Source of the DNA: Planctomycetota bacterium
Lineage (GTDB): Bacteria; Planctomycetota; UBA1135
Reading direction: 5' to 3'
Assembly: GCA_026421205.1 (NCBI GenBank)
Contig: JAPKBM010000012.1
Location: forward strand, 1-51,995
Length of the DNA: 51,995 nt
The notes below the pieces were generated by a model, which saw only the letters and a list, made by a program, of their open reading frames with translations, was not told where the DNA came from and made no database searches. Position 1 is the stretch's first letter. The number at the start of each line of letters is the position of its first letter. Below, piece after piece: positions 27,077 to 34,980 of the stretch. The translations under genes were made by a program, and so were the position numbers.

Positions 27077-27676
27077 ATGTCTGTACTCGTGAACAAGCCC
27101 GCTCCGAACTTTACTGCCACGGCAGTAATGGCCGATGGCTCCACGAAGGAAGTTTCCTTGTCTGACTACAAAGGTCAGCATGTGGTTCTTTTCTTCTACC
27201 CCAAAGATTTCACTTTTGTCTGACCGTCAGAGCTGATCGCTTTCGACCACCGTCTTGGTGAGTTTGAAAAGCGAGGCGCCCAAGTTTTGGGTGTTTCCAT
27301 TGATGATGCAGAGTCTCATATCAACTGGCGCAATACCGCAGTTGCCGAAGGGGGCATCGGCGCGTTGGGCTACCCACTATTGTGTGACGAAGATCGCTCC
27401 ATGACAAAGGCCTATGACTTGCTTCATGAAGAGACCACGTTTGCATTACGGGGTACGTTTTTGATTGACCCCGAAGGCGTTGTTCAAAGCCAAACCGCCA
27501 ACAACCTCGGCCTTGGCCGGAATTTGGATGAAACCCTCCGGATGTTAGATGCTATCGGCCACGTTGCCAGTGGTGCCGGCGTTTGCCCCGTTGGTTGGGA
27601 TCCGTCCAAGCCTGATATGCAGCCCACCGCAGAAGGCGTGGCTTCCTATTTGGCGGCGAATGCGGATAGCCTTTAA
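27077..27676 (+). CDS. Selenocysteine-containing 2-Cys peroxiredoxin (in-frame TGA at the peroxidatic position)
   Basis: The gene has 200 codons and encodes 199 residues if the TGA at 27221-27223 is read as selenocysteine (Sec49). The frame is unbroken on both sides: PKDFTFV precedes it and [14 protein letters not shown] follows, matching the AhpC/Prx1 motif FTFVCPTE in which this residue is the peroxidatic Cys. The resolving cysteine is kept as Cys170 (GVCPVGW). Sec49 and Cys170 give the typical 2-Cys arrangement; another Cys lies at 103. The ATG at 27077 follows CCGGAAAA; a TTG at 27011 would add 22 unlikely residues. A SECIS-like hairpin begins 16 bases after the TGA. The start is 67 bases after the PNP gene and the stop is two bases before the adenosyltransferase start. 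Peroxide reduction is the expected role. Confidence 0.85.
27240..27271 (+). promoter_or_regulatory. Bacterial SECIS-like stem-loop downstream of the TGA codon
   Basis: Directly inside the coding sequence, 27240-27251 pairs with 27257-27271 to give a 12-bp stem (one G-U pair) with single-base bulges at A27261, T27265 and A27270. The apical loop is GTCTT (27252-27256), so a G is first in the loop and lies 29 bases after the TGA. Bacterial SECIS elements bind SelB just downstream of the UGA and are described as having a G in the first two loop positions at a distance of about 16-37 bases, with a bulged U often present; this hairpin meets those. Folding was done by hand. Confidence 0.65.
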
Positions 27677-27678
27677 GG

Positions 27679-28230
27679 GTGAATATCTACACCCGTGGCG
27701 GCGACGGAGGCGAAACAAGCCTCTTTGGTGGCAAACGTGTTTCTAAGCACGCGCTGCGAGTCACGGCTTATGGGGAAGTGGATGAACTCAATGCGGTGTT
27801 GGGCTGGTGTGCTGTTGTCGCCACTCAAGCCAACACCGCGTTATTGCGTAGAGAGTCGGCACGGCTTTTTACCTTGGGTTCTTACTTGGCGGCTTCCCCA
27901 GAGGCTGATTTGAAGGCGCTACCGCTTTGGGATAATGGGGTTATCTTAGAATTAGAAAATGAGATTGACGCGTGGACGGAACAACTTCCACCTCTCAATA
28001 ACTTTCTCTTGCCCGGTGGTGCGGAGTTGGGCGCAAGGTTGCATATTGCGCGCACCGTTTGCCGACGAGCAGAGCGGGTGGCATCGGCGTTGGCTTCCGA
28101 GTCTTCCCTGCTCGACGGCACTTTGACTTATTTAAATCGTTTGAGTGATTGGCTCTTTACGTTCGCTCGCGCAGCTAACCTGGCCGATAAGAGTCCTGAG
28201 ACTGTGTGGTCTGGTCAATCAGGTTCCTGA
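27679..28230 (+). CDS. pduO: Cob(I)alamin adenosyltransferase, PduO/MMAB type
   Basis: The protein has 183 residues from a GTG two bases after the peroxiredoxin stop. N-terminal IYTRGGDGGETSLFGG is the ATP-binding signature of the family; YGEVDELNAVLGW and FLLPGGAELGARLHIARTVCRRAER are its central motifs; the C-terminus YLNRLSDWLFTFARAAN is also diagnostic. It transfers the adenosyl group of ATP to cob(I)alamin, giving adenosylcobalamin for mutases and related enzymes. No B12-dependent enzyme is in the window. The tight spacing makes it a member of the icd-pnp-prx transcript. Confidence 0.93.
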   Translation: MNIYTRGGDGGETSLFGGKRVSKHALRVTAYGEVDELNAVLGWCAVVATQANTALLRRESARLFTLGSYLAASPEADLKALPLWDNGVILELENEIDAWTEQLPPLNNFLLPGGAELGARLHIARTVCRRAERVASALASESSLLDGTLTYLNRLSDWLFTFARAANLADKSPETVWSGQSGS

Positions 28231-28336
28231 AGTTTTCGTCCCTTATTGGGGATGCCGTTCAATTTGTAAATCTGAGGAATCCAGGACGAAGATTGTGGAT
28301 AGTGTTGTTTTTATAGACAGGCATTGTATTGAATAT

Positions 28337-28359
28337 GGGGGGTGTCAATCACTTCCCCC
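28337..28359. terminator. Hairpin between convergent genes, possible bidirectional terminator
   Basis: A run of five G pairs with five C around an inner GTG/CAC pair set: 28337-28344 with 28350-28359, loop TCAAT (28345-28349), and a two-base TT bulge. It lies between the convergent adenosyltransferase and patatin genes and touches the patatin stop codon. Only three T follow on the plus strand and no U-run on the minus, so it would be a weak intrinsic terminator. The rest of the 118-base gap (28231-28336) shows nothing recognisable. Confidence 0.35.
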
Positions 28360-29236
28360 TTTGCAGCCAGCCGGACCGACTACGCCCTGAATCCTTTACG
28401 GCCTGGTCAATCTGTTGAATCAAACCCTGATCAATCGCTTCTTCCGTAGCCCGGCGGCCTTCGGCGATGATGTGTCCGGAGCGAATGAAGTCAAAAAGTC
28501 CGATGCCTTTGAGCGCAGGCTGAACAAGGGCGTCGGGCGGATCAAGTTCTAGTTGAAACTTTGCCAACTGGTTTTGCATATGGGCAATACTTTCATTGAG
28601 GGTAGTCAAAATGCTCGGCTTCTTTTTATTTTCATCGCCCCGAGGAGCAATGGCCGCAAGGCTTGCTTGCAAAGGAGGGAATTCTGCGGCATTGACATTC
28701 ACCGCCAAAACGGGAAGGTCGGGCTGAAGATTGCGAGCTACCGCAACAGGAACAGGCGTAGCCACGGCGCCATCCACGAGCCACTTATCTTGGAATGAAA
28801 CAGGGGGGAACACGCCGGGAATAGCAAAACTTGCCCGCATGCTTTCCACAAGATCTCCGCTTTTCAGTTGCACGGCTTTTCCAGAATGCAAATCAGCCGT
28901 TACGGCAACAAAGGGGAGGGGCATATGTTCAATCTGCACATCGTTCACCATACTGCGCAACAACTTCACCATCTTTTTCCCGTCAAGGAGTCCATCGGTT
29001 GGAATTTTTGGATCCAATAATTTGAGCACACCCTTCGTGCCTAAGTTTTGCAGAAACTCCTCATATTGAGGAAGAGCGTTTGCAGCGTAAAGACCGCCGA
29101 TGACCGCCCCCATGCTGGTTCCCGCAATGCCTCGGATGGTAAAGCCATGTTCCTCAAGAACACGAATCACGCCAATGTGGGCAATGCCACGCGCGCCCCC
29201 TCCGCCGAGGGCTAAGAGTAGTTCTTGGTTGGCCAT
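28349..29236 (-). CDS. Patatin-like phospholipase (RssA-type)
   Basis: The protein has 295 residues. The oxyanion loop LALGGGGARGIAHIG, the nucleophile elbow GIAGTSMGAVIG (GxSxG, Ser in TSMG), and the catalytic Asp in WLVDGAVATPVPV form the Ser-Asp dyad. These enzymes hydrolyse acyl chains of lipids at the membrane or in the cytoplasm. The C-terminal 90 residues are helical (a middle Gly-free stretch with PRGDENKKK) and include a coiled-coil-like segment SIAHMQNQLAKFQLEL. It is convergent with the adenosyltransferase gene and divergent from the DUF523 gene with 22 bases between the starts. Confidence 0.92.
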   Translation of the reverse strand: MANQELLLALGGGGARGIAHIGVIRVLEEHGFTIRGIAGTSMGAVIGGLYAANALPQYEEFLQNLGTKGVLKLLDPKIPTDGLLDGKKMVKLLRSMVNDVQIEHMPLPFVAVTADLHSGKAVQLKSGDLVESMRASFAIPGVFPPVSFQDKWLVDGAVATPVPVAVARNLQPDLPVLAVNVNAAEFPPLQASLAAIAPRGDENKKKPSILTTLNESIAHMQNQLAKFQLELDPPDALVQPALKGIGLFDFIRSGHIIAEGRRATEEAIDQGLIQQIDQAVKDSGRSRSGWLQRGK

Positions 29237-29258
29237 GGGTAAAGGATAGACTGCCGGA

Positions 29259-29738
29259 GTGAAAGTGGAAGTCCCAAATGATCTGCAGCCCGGCGAGGCG
29301 GTGTTGGTGAGCGCCTGCTTGCTGGGGGAGGAAACGCGCTATGACGGTGGGCATAAGAAAACCCCCGCCTTGGTAGACGCTTTGCATCAAGCGGGGTTGC
29401 GCATCATTTCCGTGTGCCCCGAAGTATTGGGTGGCCTGCCGACACCCCGCCCCGCAGCTTCTCTTGAGAAAGGAGGGGCATCGGCAGTGTGGGGGGCGTC
29501 GGCGCGTGTGAGAACAAAAGAACCGCCGGCCGACGTTACAGAAGAGTTTCAAAATGGGGCACGTGCTGTTTTGGAGATGGCCAAGGCCGAAGGCGCGCGC
29601 TACGCATTCTTTCAAGAACGGTCCCCATCTTGCGGGAGTTTGCAAACCAATGTGGAAGGTGCATTGGTGGATGGCCCTGGGGTGACGTCGGCATTGTTGT
29701 TCGCCGAAGGCGTCCAAGTGATTGCAATAAACGCATAA
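29259..29738 (+). CDS. DUF523 / TudS-like (thiouracil desulfurase family) protein
   Basis: The protein has 159 residues from a GTG at 29259. It carries the three cysteines that bind the iron-sulfur cluster in characterised TudS proteins: C20 in VSACLLGEETRYDG, C53 in SVCPEVLGGLPTPRP, and C125 in RSPSCG. The desulfurase removes sulfur from thiouracil-type bases, possibly salvaging damaged tRNA bases; many members are not characterised. No N- or C-terminal extra domain is present. It is divergent from the patatin gene; 54 bases separate it from the following Cys-rich gene. Confidence 0.85.
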   Translation: MKVEVPNDLQPGEAVLVSACLLGEETRYDGGHKKTPALVDALHQAGLRIISVCPEVLGGLPTPRPAASLEKGGASAVWGASARVRTKEPPADVTEEFQNGARAVLEMAKAEGARYAFFQERSPSCGSLQTNVEGALVDGPGVTSALLFAEGVQVIAINA

Positions 29739-29792
29739 CTCGCGCGGCCTTTTCCGTCTTCTTGATGAAAGCCAATTCTGGTTTGATTCATC

Positions 29793-30116
29793 ATGAAATA
29801 CGTTGCTCTTATTTTCTTTTTTTTAGCTCCTTCTTTTTCTGTGGGCGCAAATTCTTTTGGCGTCCCTGGACGTGCCAGCCAAGCAGAATGTGACGCGCAA
29901 CTTGCACGCTGTTTGCAGTCCGCCTTTGAGCAGGCCTTGTCCAATGATCAGGCTTGCATCAAAACGTGGTGTGACAAAGTCTTCTTTCTTACGTTTTGTG
30001 ATGAAGAAGGTTTGAGTCGCTGCATTCAAAAAGCCGATGCCGTTTATGGAGCGGCATTGCGCGCCTGCCAAGCTGATTTTGCCGCATGTTCTGGCATGGA
30101 GCGTCGCAACTCATGA
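29793..30116 (+). CDS. Small exported Cys-rich protein, unknown function
   Basis: The protein has 107 residues with a Sec signal (MKYVALIFFFLAPSFSVGA). The mature part has eight cysteines (AECDA, ARCLQ, ACIKT, WCDKV, FCDEE, RCIQK, ACQAD, ACSGM), an even number that suggests four disulfides in an otherwise helical fold. No family is recognised. The stop overlaps the ATG of the next gene (ATGA), so the two products are probably made together. Role unknown. Confidence 0.8.
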   Translation: MKYVALIFFFLAPSFSVGANSFGVPGRASQAECDAQLARCLQSAFEQALSNDQACIKTWCDKVFFLTFCDEEGLSRCIQKADAVYGAALRACQADFAACSGMERRNS

Positions 30117-31540
30117 GAGCTTGGGGGAAAGCGTGGATGGGCTTTTTCCTGCTGTCGGTGGGTGCTTCGACCCTGGCATTTCTCATGTTGATGGGGGATG
30201 TGCGTCAAGAAGACACCCTTTCCTGGAAGACTCCTAAGACGGCTTCAGTTTCTCCCATTGCTGTCATTGAAGAGGGGCTCACGCCGGATATTAAGAAAAG
30301 GGAATTGATTCCAGATTTAGTTACAGAAGAAGAAATCGTATCTGCCAACACCACCCAAGCTTCGGCGGATTTAATTTGGCAAGAATTCCTTACTCAAGTG
30401 GATGCCGTGGTGCATCAAAAAGGTTCGCGCGCCTTTCATCCTCGTGAGTCGGAGAATGTTATTTCTGTCATGGAGTCTTTTAGGCATTCTTCAAAAATGC
30501 CGTCATGCTTGCCAGACCCAAGGGGAGAGGTTTTGGCAGCAACGGGCTGGAGTTTGTCCACTTTAGTGACCTTGACTGGTTGGGAGGGGTTCCCCGGTTG
30601 GCGGTCTTGGGTGGATGAGCTCCTTCTTCAATCCAAGGAGAAAACTTGGATTGAAATTGGTGCTTTGCGCGCCTATTTAGGAGAAGTAGGAGAAGTGGAT
30701 TTGGATGAGCTTTACCGTTTTCCTGTTCGGTATCAATTTTTGGGAGGTGGGGCAAGTGCGTGCTCCGCCGAAGTAGATTTGGAATTGGCCAGTAGGATTT
30801 TGTCTTCCTTCTCTTTGGAGACAGAGGAAGACTGGACCCTTCGTTCTCTGGCCGCCTTGTGTTTGAGTGGAAGCTATGAAGAACAGGAGTTTGTGCGTCA
30901 AGCTCTAAAGGCACCGTTGTTTCAAGTAACTCCGTGGGATTTGTGTGCGCATGCCGGTGCTTTACTTGGCATGGGTGTATTTGGCGGAGAGCTTGCGGCG
31001 GAGAGTGTGGACGAACTTTTGGAGAAGGAGGATTATTTTGGGCAAGCCATGTTGACGGCATGGTGTGGCTCCTTACTAAAAAAGAACCAAGCACCCTCAT
31101 TGGCCTACCAAATTGCTCGGGGTTGGAGCCGAAGGGCACGGGCACAATCCACACAAAACACCCTGGAGGCATTGCGCACTTTTGACGAAGAGGGCCGACA
31201 GGATTTTGAGCTGCTGGACTTGCTTCTGGAGAGGGCTTTGGATCCAAAAGACCAAGCCGTGCGCCGACCGATCCTGATTCACAAGTTGCTCATGGAGGGC
31301 TTGGAAGGGACCACCGGCGTTTTCCTAGTAGAAGAGCTTGCTTTCCAAGATCCCGAACACACGGCCTTTCTTTTTATGGCAGCTCACAATCTTCGCCAAA
31401 GAGATGCCGTCCAGGAAGAAGCCCTTTTCCTAGAAAGCCTGAATCAGTTGGAGCAACTTTATGCGGAGGTCCCCTTTGCCCTCCGGGATATCCGGTCCGC
31501 GCAGGCCTATCTGGCAAGGGACGCTCCCCCAGAGCTCTAG
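30113..31540 (+). CDS. Membrane-anchored helical protein of unknown function
   Basis: The protein has 475 residues from the ATG at 30113 (ATGA overlap with the previous gene); an in-frame TTG at 30086 would lie inside that gene. A single membrane segment (GFFLLSVGASTLAFLMLM, about residues 9-26) is followed by a large soluble part rich in Leu, Glu and Asp. The spacing of Leu and Ala (SLAALCLSGSYEEQEFVRQAL, GALLGMGVFGGEL, HTAFLFMAAHNL) suggests alpha-helical repeats of the HEAT or TPR kind. There is no catalytic motif. It could be a scaffold for the small Cys-rich protein made from the same message, which is inference from coupling only. Confidence 0.75.
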   Translation: MRAWGKAWMGFFLLSVGASTLAFLMLMGDVRQEDTLSWKTPKTASVSPIAVIEEGLTPDIKKRELIPDLVTEEEIVSANTTQASADLIWQEFLTQVDAVVHQKGSRAFHPRESENVISVMESFRHSSKMPSCLPDPRGEVLAATGWSLSTLVTLTGWEGFPGWRSWVDELLLQSKEKTWIEIGALRAYLGEVGEVDLDELYRFPVRYQFLGGGASACSAEVDLELASRILSSFSLETEEDWTLRSLAALCLSGSYEEQEFVRQALKAPLFQVTPWDLCAHAGALLGMGVFGGELAAESVDELLEKEDYFGQAMLTAWCGSLLKKNQAPSLAYQIARGWSRRARAQSTQNTLEALRTFDEEGRQDFELLDLLLERALDPKDQAVRRPILIHKLLMEGLEGTTGVFLVEELAFQDPEHTAFLFMAAHNLRQRDAVQEEALFLESLNQLEQLYAEVPFALRDIRSAQAYLARDAPPEL

Positions 31541-31564
31541 CGGAAAGGGGTACCCTTGGGGGTC

Positions 31565-32401
31565 ATGTCGGCTCCCCTGGACCTTTACGAAGAAATCGTT
31601 TGCCTGCGCGCGCAAGGCTTGCCCGCGGCGTTGTGTACAGTGATTTTGGCCAGTGGCAGTACGCCGGGCAAAGAGACCATGAAGATGTTGGTGCGCGGAG
31701 ACGGCACCACCCGAGGGTCCGTCGGCGGAGGCTGTGTAGAAGCTGATGTCATCGCCATGGCTAGAGAGGTTTTGGTCACGGATCGTGCGCAAACCCAGTC
31801 CTTCCGATTGAATCAAAAAGACTTACCGGAGTCGGGCCTCATCTGCGGGGGACAAGTCACTGTCCTTGTAGAGCCTCTCGTTCCTCCTACCCTTGTCCTC
31901 TTCGGCGGGGGTCATGTAGCAAAAGCATCAGCCCGAGTCGCCAAGGAAAGCGGTTTTCGCGTTTTGGTTTGCGATGAAAGAGCGAAATATGCCTCCGCCA
32001 GCGCTCACCCTTCGGCGGATCAAGTATTTCATGGATCTTGGGTGGATGCGGTGGCTCAGATTGCCCCGGCAGAGCACCATTATTTGGTGGTGGTCACGCC
32101 GGGTCATAAAGATGACCTCACCGTACTTCGAGCCATTCATGACCAAGGAATTCAGGCAAAATACGTCGGGATGTTGGGCTCTCGCGGGAAGCGAGCCACA
32201 CTTGAGCGGATTTTGGAAGACGAAGGCGTTTCTCCAGCGTGGTTGAAGCAAGTCCAGACTCCCATCGGGCTGGATATTGGTGCTCGTTCCAGCGGTGAGA
32301 TTGCCGTATCTCTCTGCGCCGAACTCATCCGCTTGCGCAGGCTAGGCCAGGTAGAAATCCACGCTTCTCCTAGAGAAAAGCGTCACCGAAGCTCGGTTTG
32401 A
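31565..32401 (+). CDS. XdhC/CoxI-family protein
   Basis: The protein has 278 residues from the ATG at 31565; a TTG nine bases earlier is less likely. The N-terminal XdhC domain carries TVILASGSTPGKETMKML and GSVGGGCVEADV; the C-terminal Rossmann domain carries LVLFGGGHVAKASARVAK and YVGMLGSRGKRATL. XdhC proteins bind molybdenum cofactor and help insert the sulfurated form into xanthine dehydrogenase-type enzymes. No such dehydrogenase is in the window. It lies 24 bases after the preceding gene. Confidence 0.9.
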   Translation: MSAPLDLYEEIVCLRAQGLPAALCTVILASGSTPGKETMKMLVRGDGTTRGSVGGGCVEADVIAMAREVLVTDRAQTQSFRLNQKDLPESGLICGGQVTVLVEPLVPPTLVLFGGGHVAKASARVAKESGFRVLVCDERAKYASASAHPSADQVFHGSWVDAVAQIAPAEHHYLVVVTPGHKDDLTVLRAIHDQGIQAKYVGMLGSRGKRATLERILEDEGVSPAWLKQVQTPIGLDIGARSSGEIAVSLCAELIRLRRLGQVEIHASPREKRHRSSV

Positions 32402-32473
32402 CGGTATTCGAAGCATCGCGTTAATCTGTTCCACTCCTCCAGCAGGACCTCCCCCTCGTTACCTCATTTCCCC

Positions 32474-33571
32474 ATGCTGACCACCCTTTCTGCGGTTCTT
32501 CTTCTGTCTGTTCCTGTCCTTCCCCAAGACCAGTTAGTTTTGGTGAGCGGAAAAATTTTGAGTGTAAAGAAAGTCACTGAAGAGACTTACAAAGAGGTGA
32601 AATTCTCCTTGGACACAGGGAGTGAAGGTCGGAAGTCTGCAGACAAAGTGTTGGAGGTTCGCCATAATCTTTCTTCTGCATTATTGAATGATTATGTGGC
32701 AGGCCTTCAGGCCATGGATAAAGGAGACTTTGCTCCTGCCGTGGGGCTTTTTGAAGATGCGCTTTCAGAAAAGCGCGTGGTTGGAAAGTCCCGGTACGCT
32801 TGGGTGATTCAGCATGCCTTGTTTAATCAAGCGCGTTGTATGTTTGCCTTGGCGGATTTCGCAAGTGTTTCAAAGAAAGTGGACCAGCTTCTCCAGCAAG
32901 TCCCAGAAACATTTTTTTACGCTCCCGCCATTATGCTGAAAGCGGAGGCCGCGCGTCTGAATGAAAACATTACGTCTGCAAAAGAAGCTTATGGGGTCTT
33001 GAACTCAGCTGTTTTGGACTTGGGCTTGCCAGAGCGTTGGGCCAGAGAAGCAGAGCTCGCTCTTTTGTTGATGGACACCAGTGTTCAAGGGAAGGATAGG
33101 GAAATTAAGCTTGCTGGTTTAGCAGAGAAGAATGCAGACAAGTACCCGACGGTTGCGAGTCGTGCCAATGTTGAAATCGGCCATGCCATGGTTGAGGCCG
33201 AGCAGTTGGATAAAGCGGAACGTTTCTTTCAGCGCATTGCGGAGAGTGGCGCTGCAGATAGCTTGGTTTTGGCTTCTGCTTATTCCGGACTTGGAGATTG
33301 TTGGTTTCGCCGTGGATTGAACAATGAAGATCTTGAGGCAGCCAAAGAACAATACAGAAAGGCCACCTTGAATCACTTGCGTGTGATTGTCATGCACAAA
33401 GACGCCGTTTCTTTGGTTCCCCGAAGCCATTACTATGCATCCATGGCTTTGCACCGCATGAACGAGACTTTGGCGCGTACGCAGTCTCGGCAATTGGCTT
33501 CTCGTTTGGTACGAAACTACGCCAACTCTGGCTGGACGAAGCGTTTAAAGCAAGATCTAAATCTTCGCTAG
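32474..33571 (+). CDS. Exported TPR-like protein, unknown function
   Basis: The protein has 365 residues with a Sec signal (MLTTLSAVLLLSVPVLPQ). A short N-terminal beta-region (LVLVSGKILSVKKVTEETY) precedes about seven helix pairs of TPR type, for example GLQAMDKGDFAPAVGLFEDAL and LASAYSGLGDCWFRRG. Such proteins are periplasmic scaffolds; the partner is unknown. The 72 bases upstream of the start contain no clear promoter. The next gene begins 105 bases after the stop; that gap shows nothing recognisable. Confidence 0.8.
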   Translation: MLTTLSAVLLLSVPVLPQDQLVLVSGKILSVKKVTEETYKEVKFSLDTGSEGRKSADKVLEVRHNLSSALLNDYVAGLQAMDKGDFAPAVGLFEDALSEKRVVGKSRYAWVIQHALFNQARCMFALADFASVSKKVDQLLQQVPETFFYAPAIMLKAEAARLNENITSAKEAYGVLNSAVLDLGLPERWAREAELALLLMDTSVQGKDREIKLAGLAEKNADKYPTVASRANVEIGHAMVEAEQLDKAERFFQRIAESGAADSLVLASAYSGLGDCWFRRGLNNEDLEAAKEQYRKATLNHLRVIVMHKDAVSLVPRSHYYASMALHRMNETLARTQSRQLASRLVRNYANSGWTKRLKQDLNLR

Positions 33572-33676
33572 GTTCGAGGAGTCTAGTTTTCCACAAAGCG
33601 ATTCTTTCTCCACACGGGTCACGAAAGTTTTAAAAAACCGTTCCCTGTCTAAGACCTTCATCGGGTTAAAGATAGG

Positions 33677-34207
33677 ATGGAAAATAAACTAGAACACTGG
33701 AGGCAAGAACTCCTTCGTTTCGTCTACAAGCATTTTGGTCGGCAGTCCATTGCGGAAGACGTTGCTCAAGAGGCCATCGCACGTTATTTAGAGTGCATAG
33801 CCCAGGGACAGGAAATTGAGCATCCACGCGGTTGGCTTTTTCGGACGGCACGCAATCTTTCCGTAGATCACGTCCGCCGACGCCTCCCGTATCAGGTTGG
33901 CCTTGAGTTGATGCAGCAGGTTCCGGATCCTCATTCTGTTCCGGAAGAGACTTCCCAAATACAAATTGGATCGAAGGAGATGGATCAATCTATTGTGCTT
34001 GAGGGTCTTCCTCGTGCCATGAAACAGTTGCCGGATCATTATCAGAGGAATATCTATTATCGTTATCACAAACAGGTTGGCTGCGCAGAGTATGCAAAAA
34101 TAGAAGGAATCAAGGTGGATGCTATGAAGGCGCAGTCGTCGCGGGCACGACGTTGCTTGCGAAGGATCTTGGAGCAAAATCTTCTTGAGGGGCGTGGTTC
34201 ATGTTAG
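33677..34207 (+). CDS. ECF-type RNA polymerase sigma factor
   Basis: The protein has 176 residues. Region 2 is visible in VAQEAIARYLECIAQG and PRGWLFRTARNLSVDHVRRR (the -10-binding helix), and region 4 in LPDHYQRNIYYRYHKQVGCAEYAKIEGIKVDAMKAQSSRARRCLR (helix-turn-helix). No anti-sigma factor gene is adjacent. It is the first gene of a tight run reaching 39298 and would be transcribed with it. The downstream gene starts inside its last codons (overlap 7 bases). ECF factors control stress and envelope responses; the target promoters cannot be named. Confidence 0.9.
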   Translation: MENKLEHWRQELLRFVYKHFGRQSIAEDVAQEAIARYLECIAQGQEIEHPRGWLFRTARNLSVDHVRRRLPYQVGLELMQQVPDPHSVPEETSQIQIGSKEMDQSIVLEGLPRAMKQLPDHYQRNIYYRYHKQVGCAEYAKIEGIKVDAMKAQSSRARRCLRRILEQNLLEGRGSC

Positions 34208-34980
34208 CCAGTGCAATCCTTTTCTGTTATATGGCGGTGTTCCAAGAACCTTCTCTGGAAAGTCAATTCGCTTTGGCAAAACAGTGCAAGAGCGCGGTTC
34301 GTGGAACACGGGGGGAGGCGCGGATTGTTGCGCTCAAAAAGTCGGCAGTCGCCTTTCGTCAGGTGCTGAATTTTTGGCCTGGTATTGGGCCGGTTCAGGC
34401 GGAATCGGCTTTTCGTTGTGCTGAGATTTACCGAACCCTCGGGGATGCCGGAAGGGCGCGGGGAGCCTTTGAGGAATGCCTAGATTGCGCCAAGGGAACA
34501 TCCTTTGGGCCTCGTGCACTTCTTGAACTGGGGCATCTATTGCGCAGGCAGAACCAGTGGGGGAAGGCAATGGTGCGTTATAAAGAGGTTTTTGATTGGC
34601 CCAATGTTTTCCTTCGGCAGGAAAATGATGCCAGAGAGTGGTTAGGCCGATCTTGGTTTTCAGTGAAGAGGGGGAAACGGGCGGCCGTGTGGTTTTCCGC
34701 ATGGGGGATGTCGGCAGAGAGTGCTTTGGAAAAGGGCCGCGCCTTGGATTGGGAGGTGCAGGCGTGGGCCTTGACGGGGGATATTCGCCAAGCAGAAAAG
34801 CGACTATTCGTTCTTCGGCAACTCTTGGACCCGCTGGCGGAGGAACCCAGCAAGGAGGGGAGGGCAATCCAAAAGTTTTTAAAAAGAATGAAGAGCCTCG
34901 AGGCACTGAAAGAGGCGAAATGGAAGGCCGGGAGAGGCACAATAAAGGCGGTATGCCCCAACCCCTCCTTGACGGACTGA
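34201..34980 (+). CDS. TPR-like protein
   Basis: The protein has 259 residues. The N-terminus MLASAILFCYMAVFQEP is weakly hydrophobic and may be a membrane or export signal. Helix pairs typical of TPRs follow (AESAFRCAEIYRTLGDAGRARGAFEECLDCA; RALLELGHLLRRQNQWGKAMVRYKEVF). The C-terminal part is basic. It overlaps the sigma factor gene by seven bases and the UvrD gene by 28 bases, so its expression is likely tied to theirs. No enzyme motif is seen. Confidence 0.75.
   Translation: MLASAILFCYMAVFQEPSLESQFALAKQCKSAVRGTRGEARIVALKKSAVAFRQVLNFWPGIGPVQAESAFRCAEIYRTLGDAGRARGAFEECLDCAKGTSFGPRALLELGHLLRRQNQWGKAMVRYKEVFDWPNVFLRQENDAREWLGRSWFSVKRGKRAAVWFSAWGMSAESALEKGRALDWEVQAWALTGDIRQAEKRLFVLRQLLDPLAEEPSKEGRAIQKFLKRMKSLEALKEAKWKAGRGTIKAVCPNPSLTD

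Noticed and set aside
27011-27676. Peroxiredoxin as a pseudogene broken by a nonsense codon
   Set aside because: The stop falls exactly on the catalytic Cys, the frame continues with full family conservation, and a SECIS-like structure follows.
34638-34952. Long N-terminal extension of the UvrD gene
   Set aside because: It is a shadow of the TPR gene in another frame; the helicase begins naturally at 34953 with the Q motif region.
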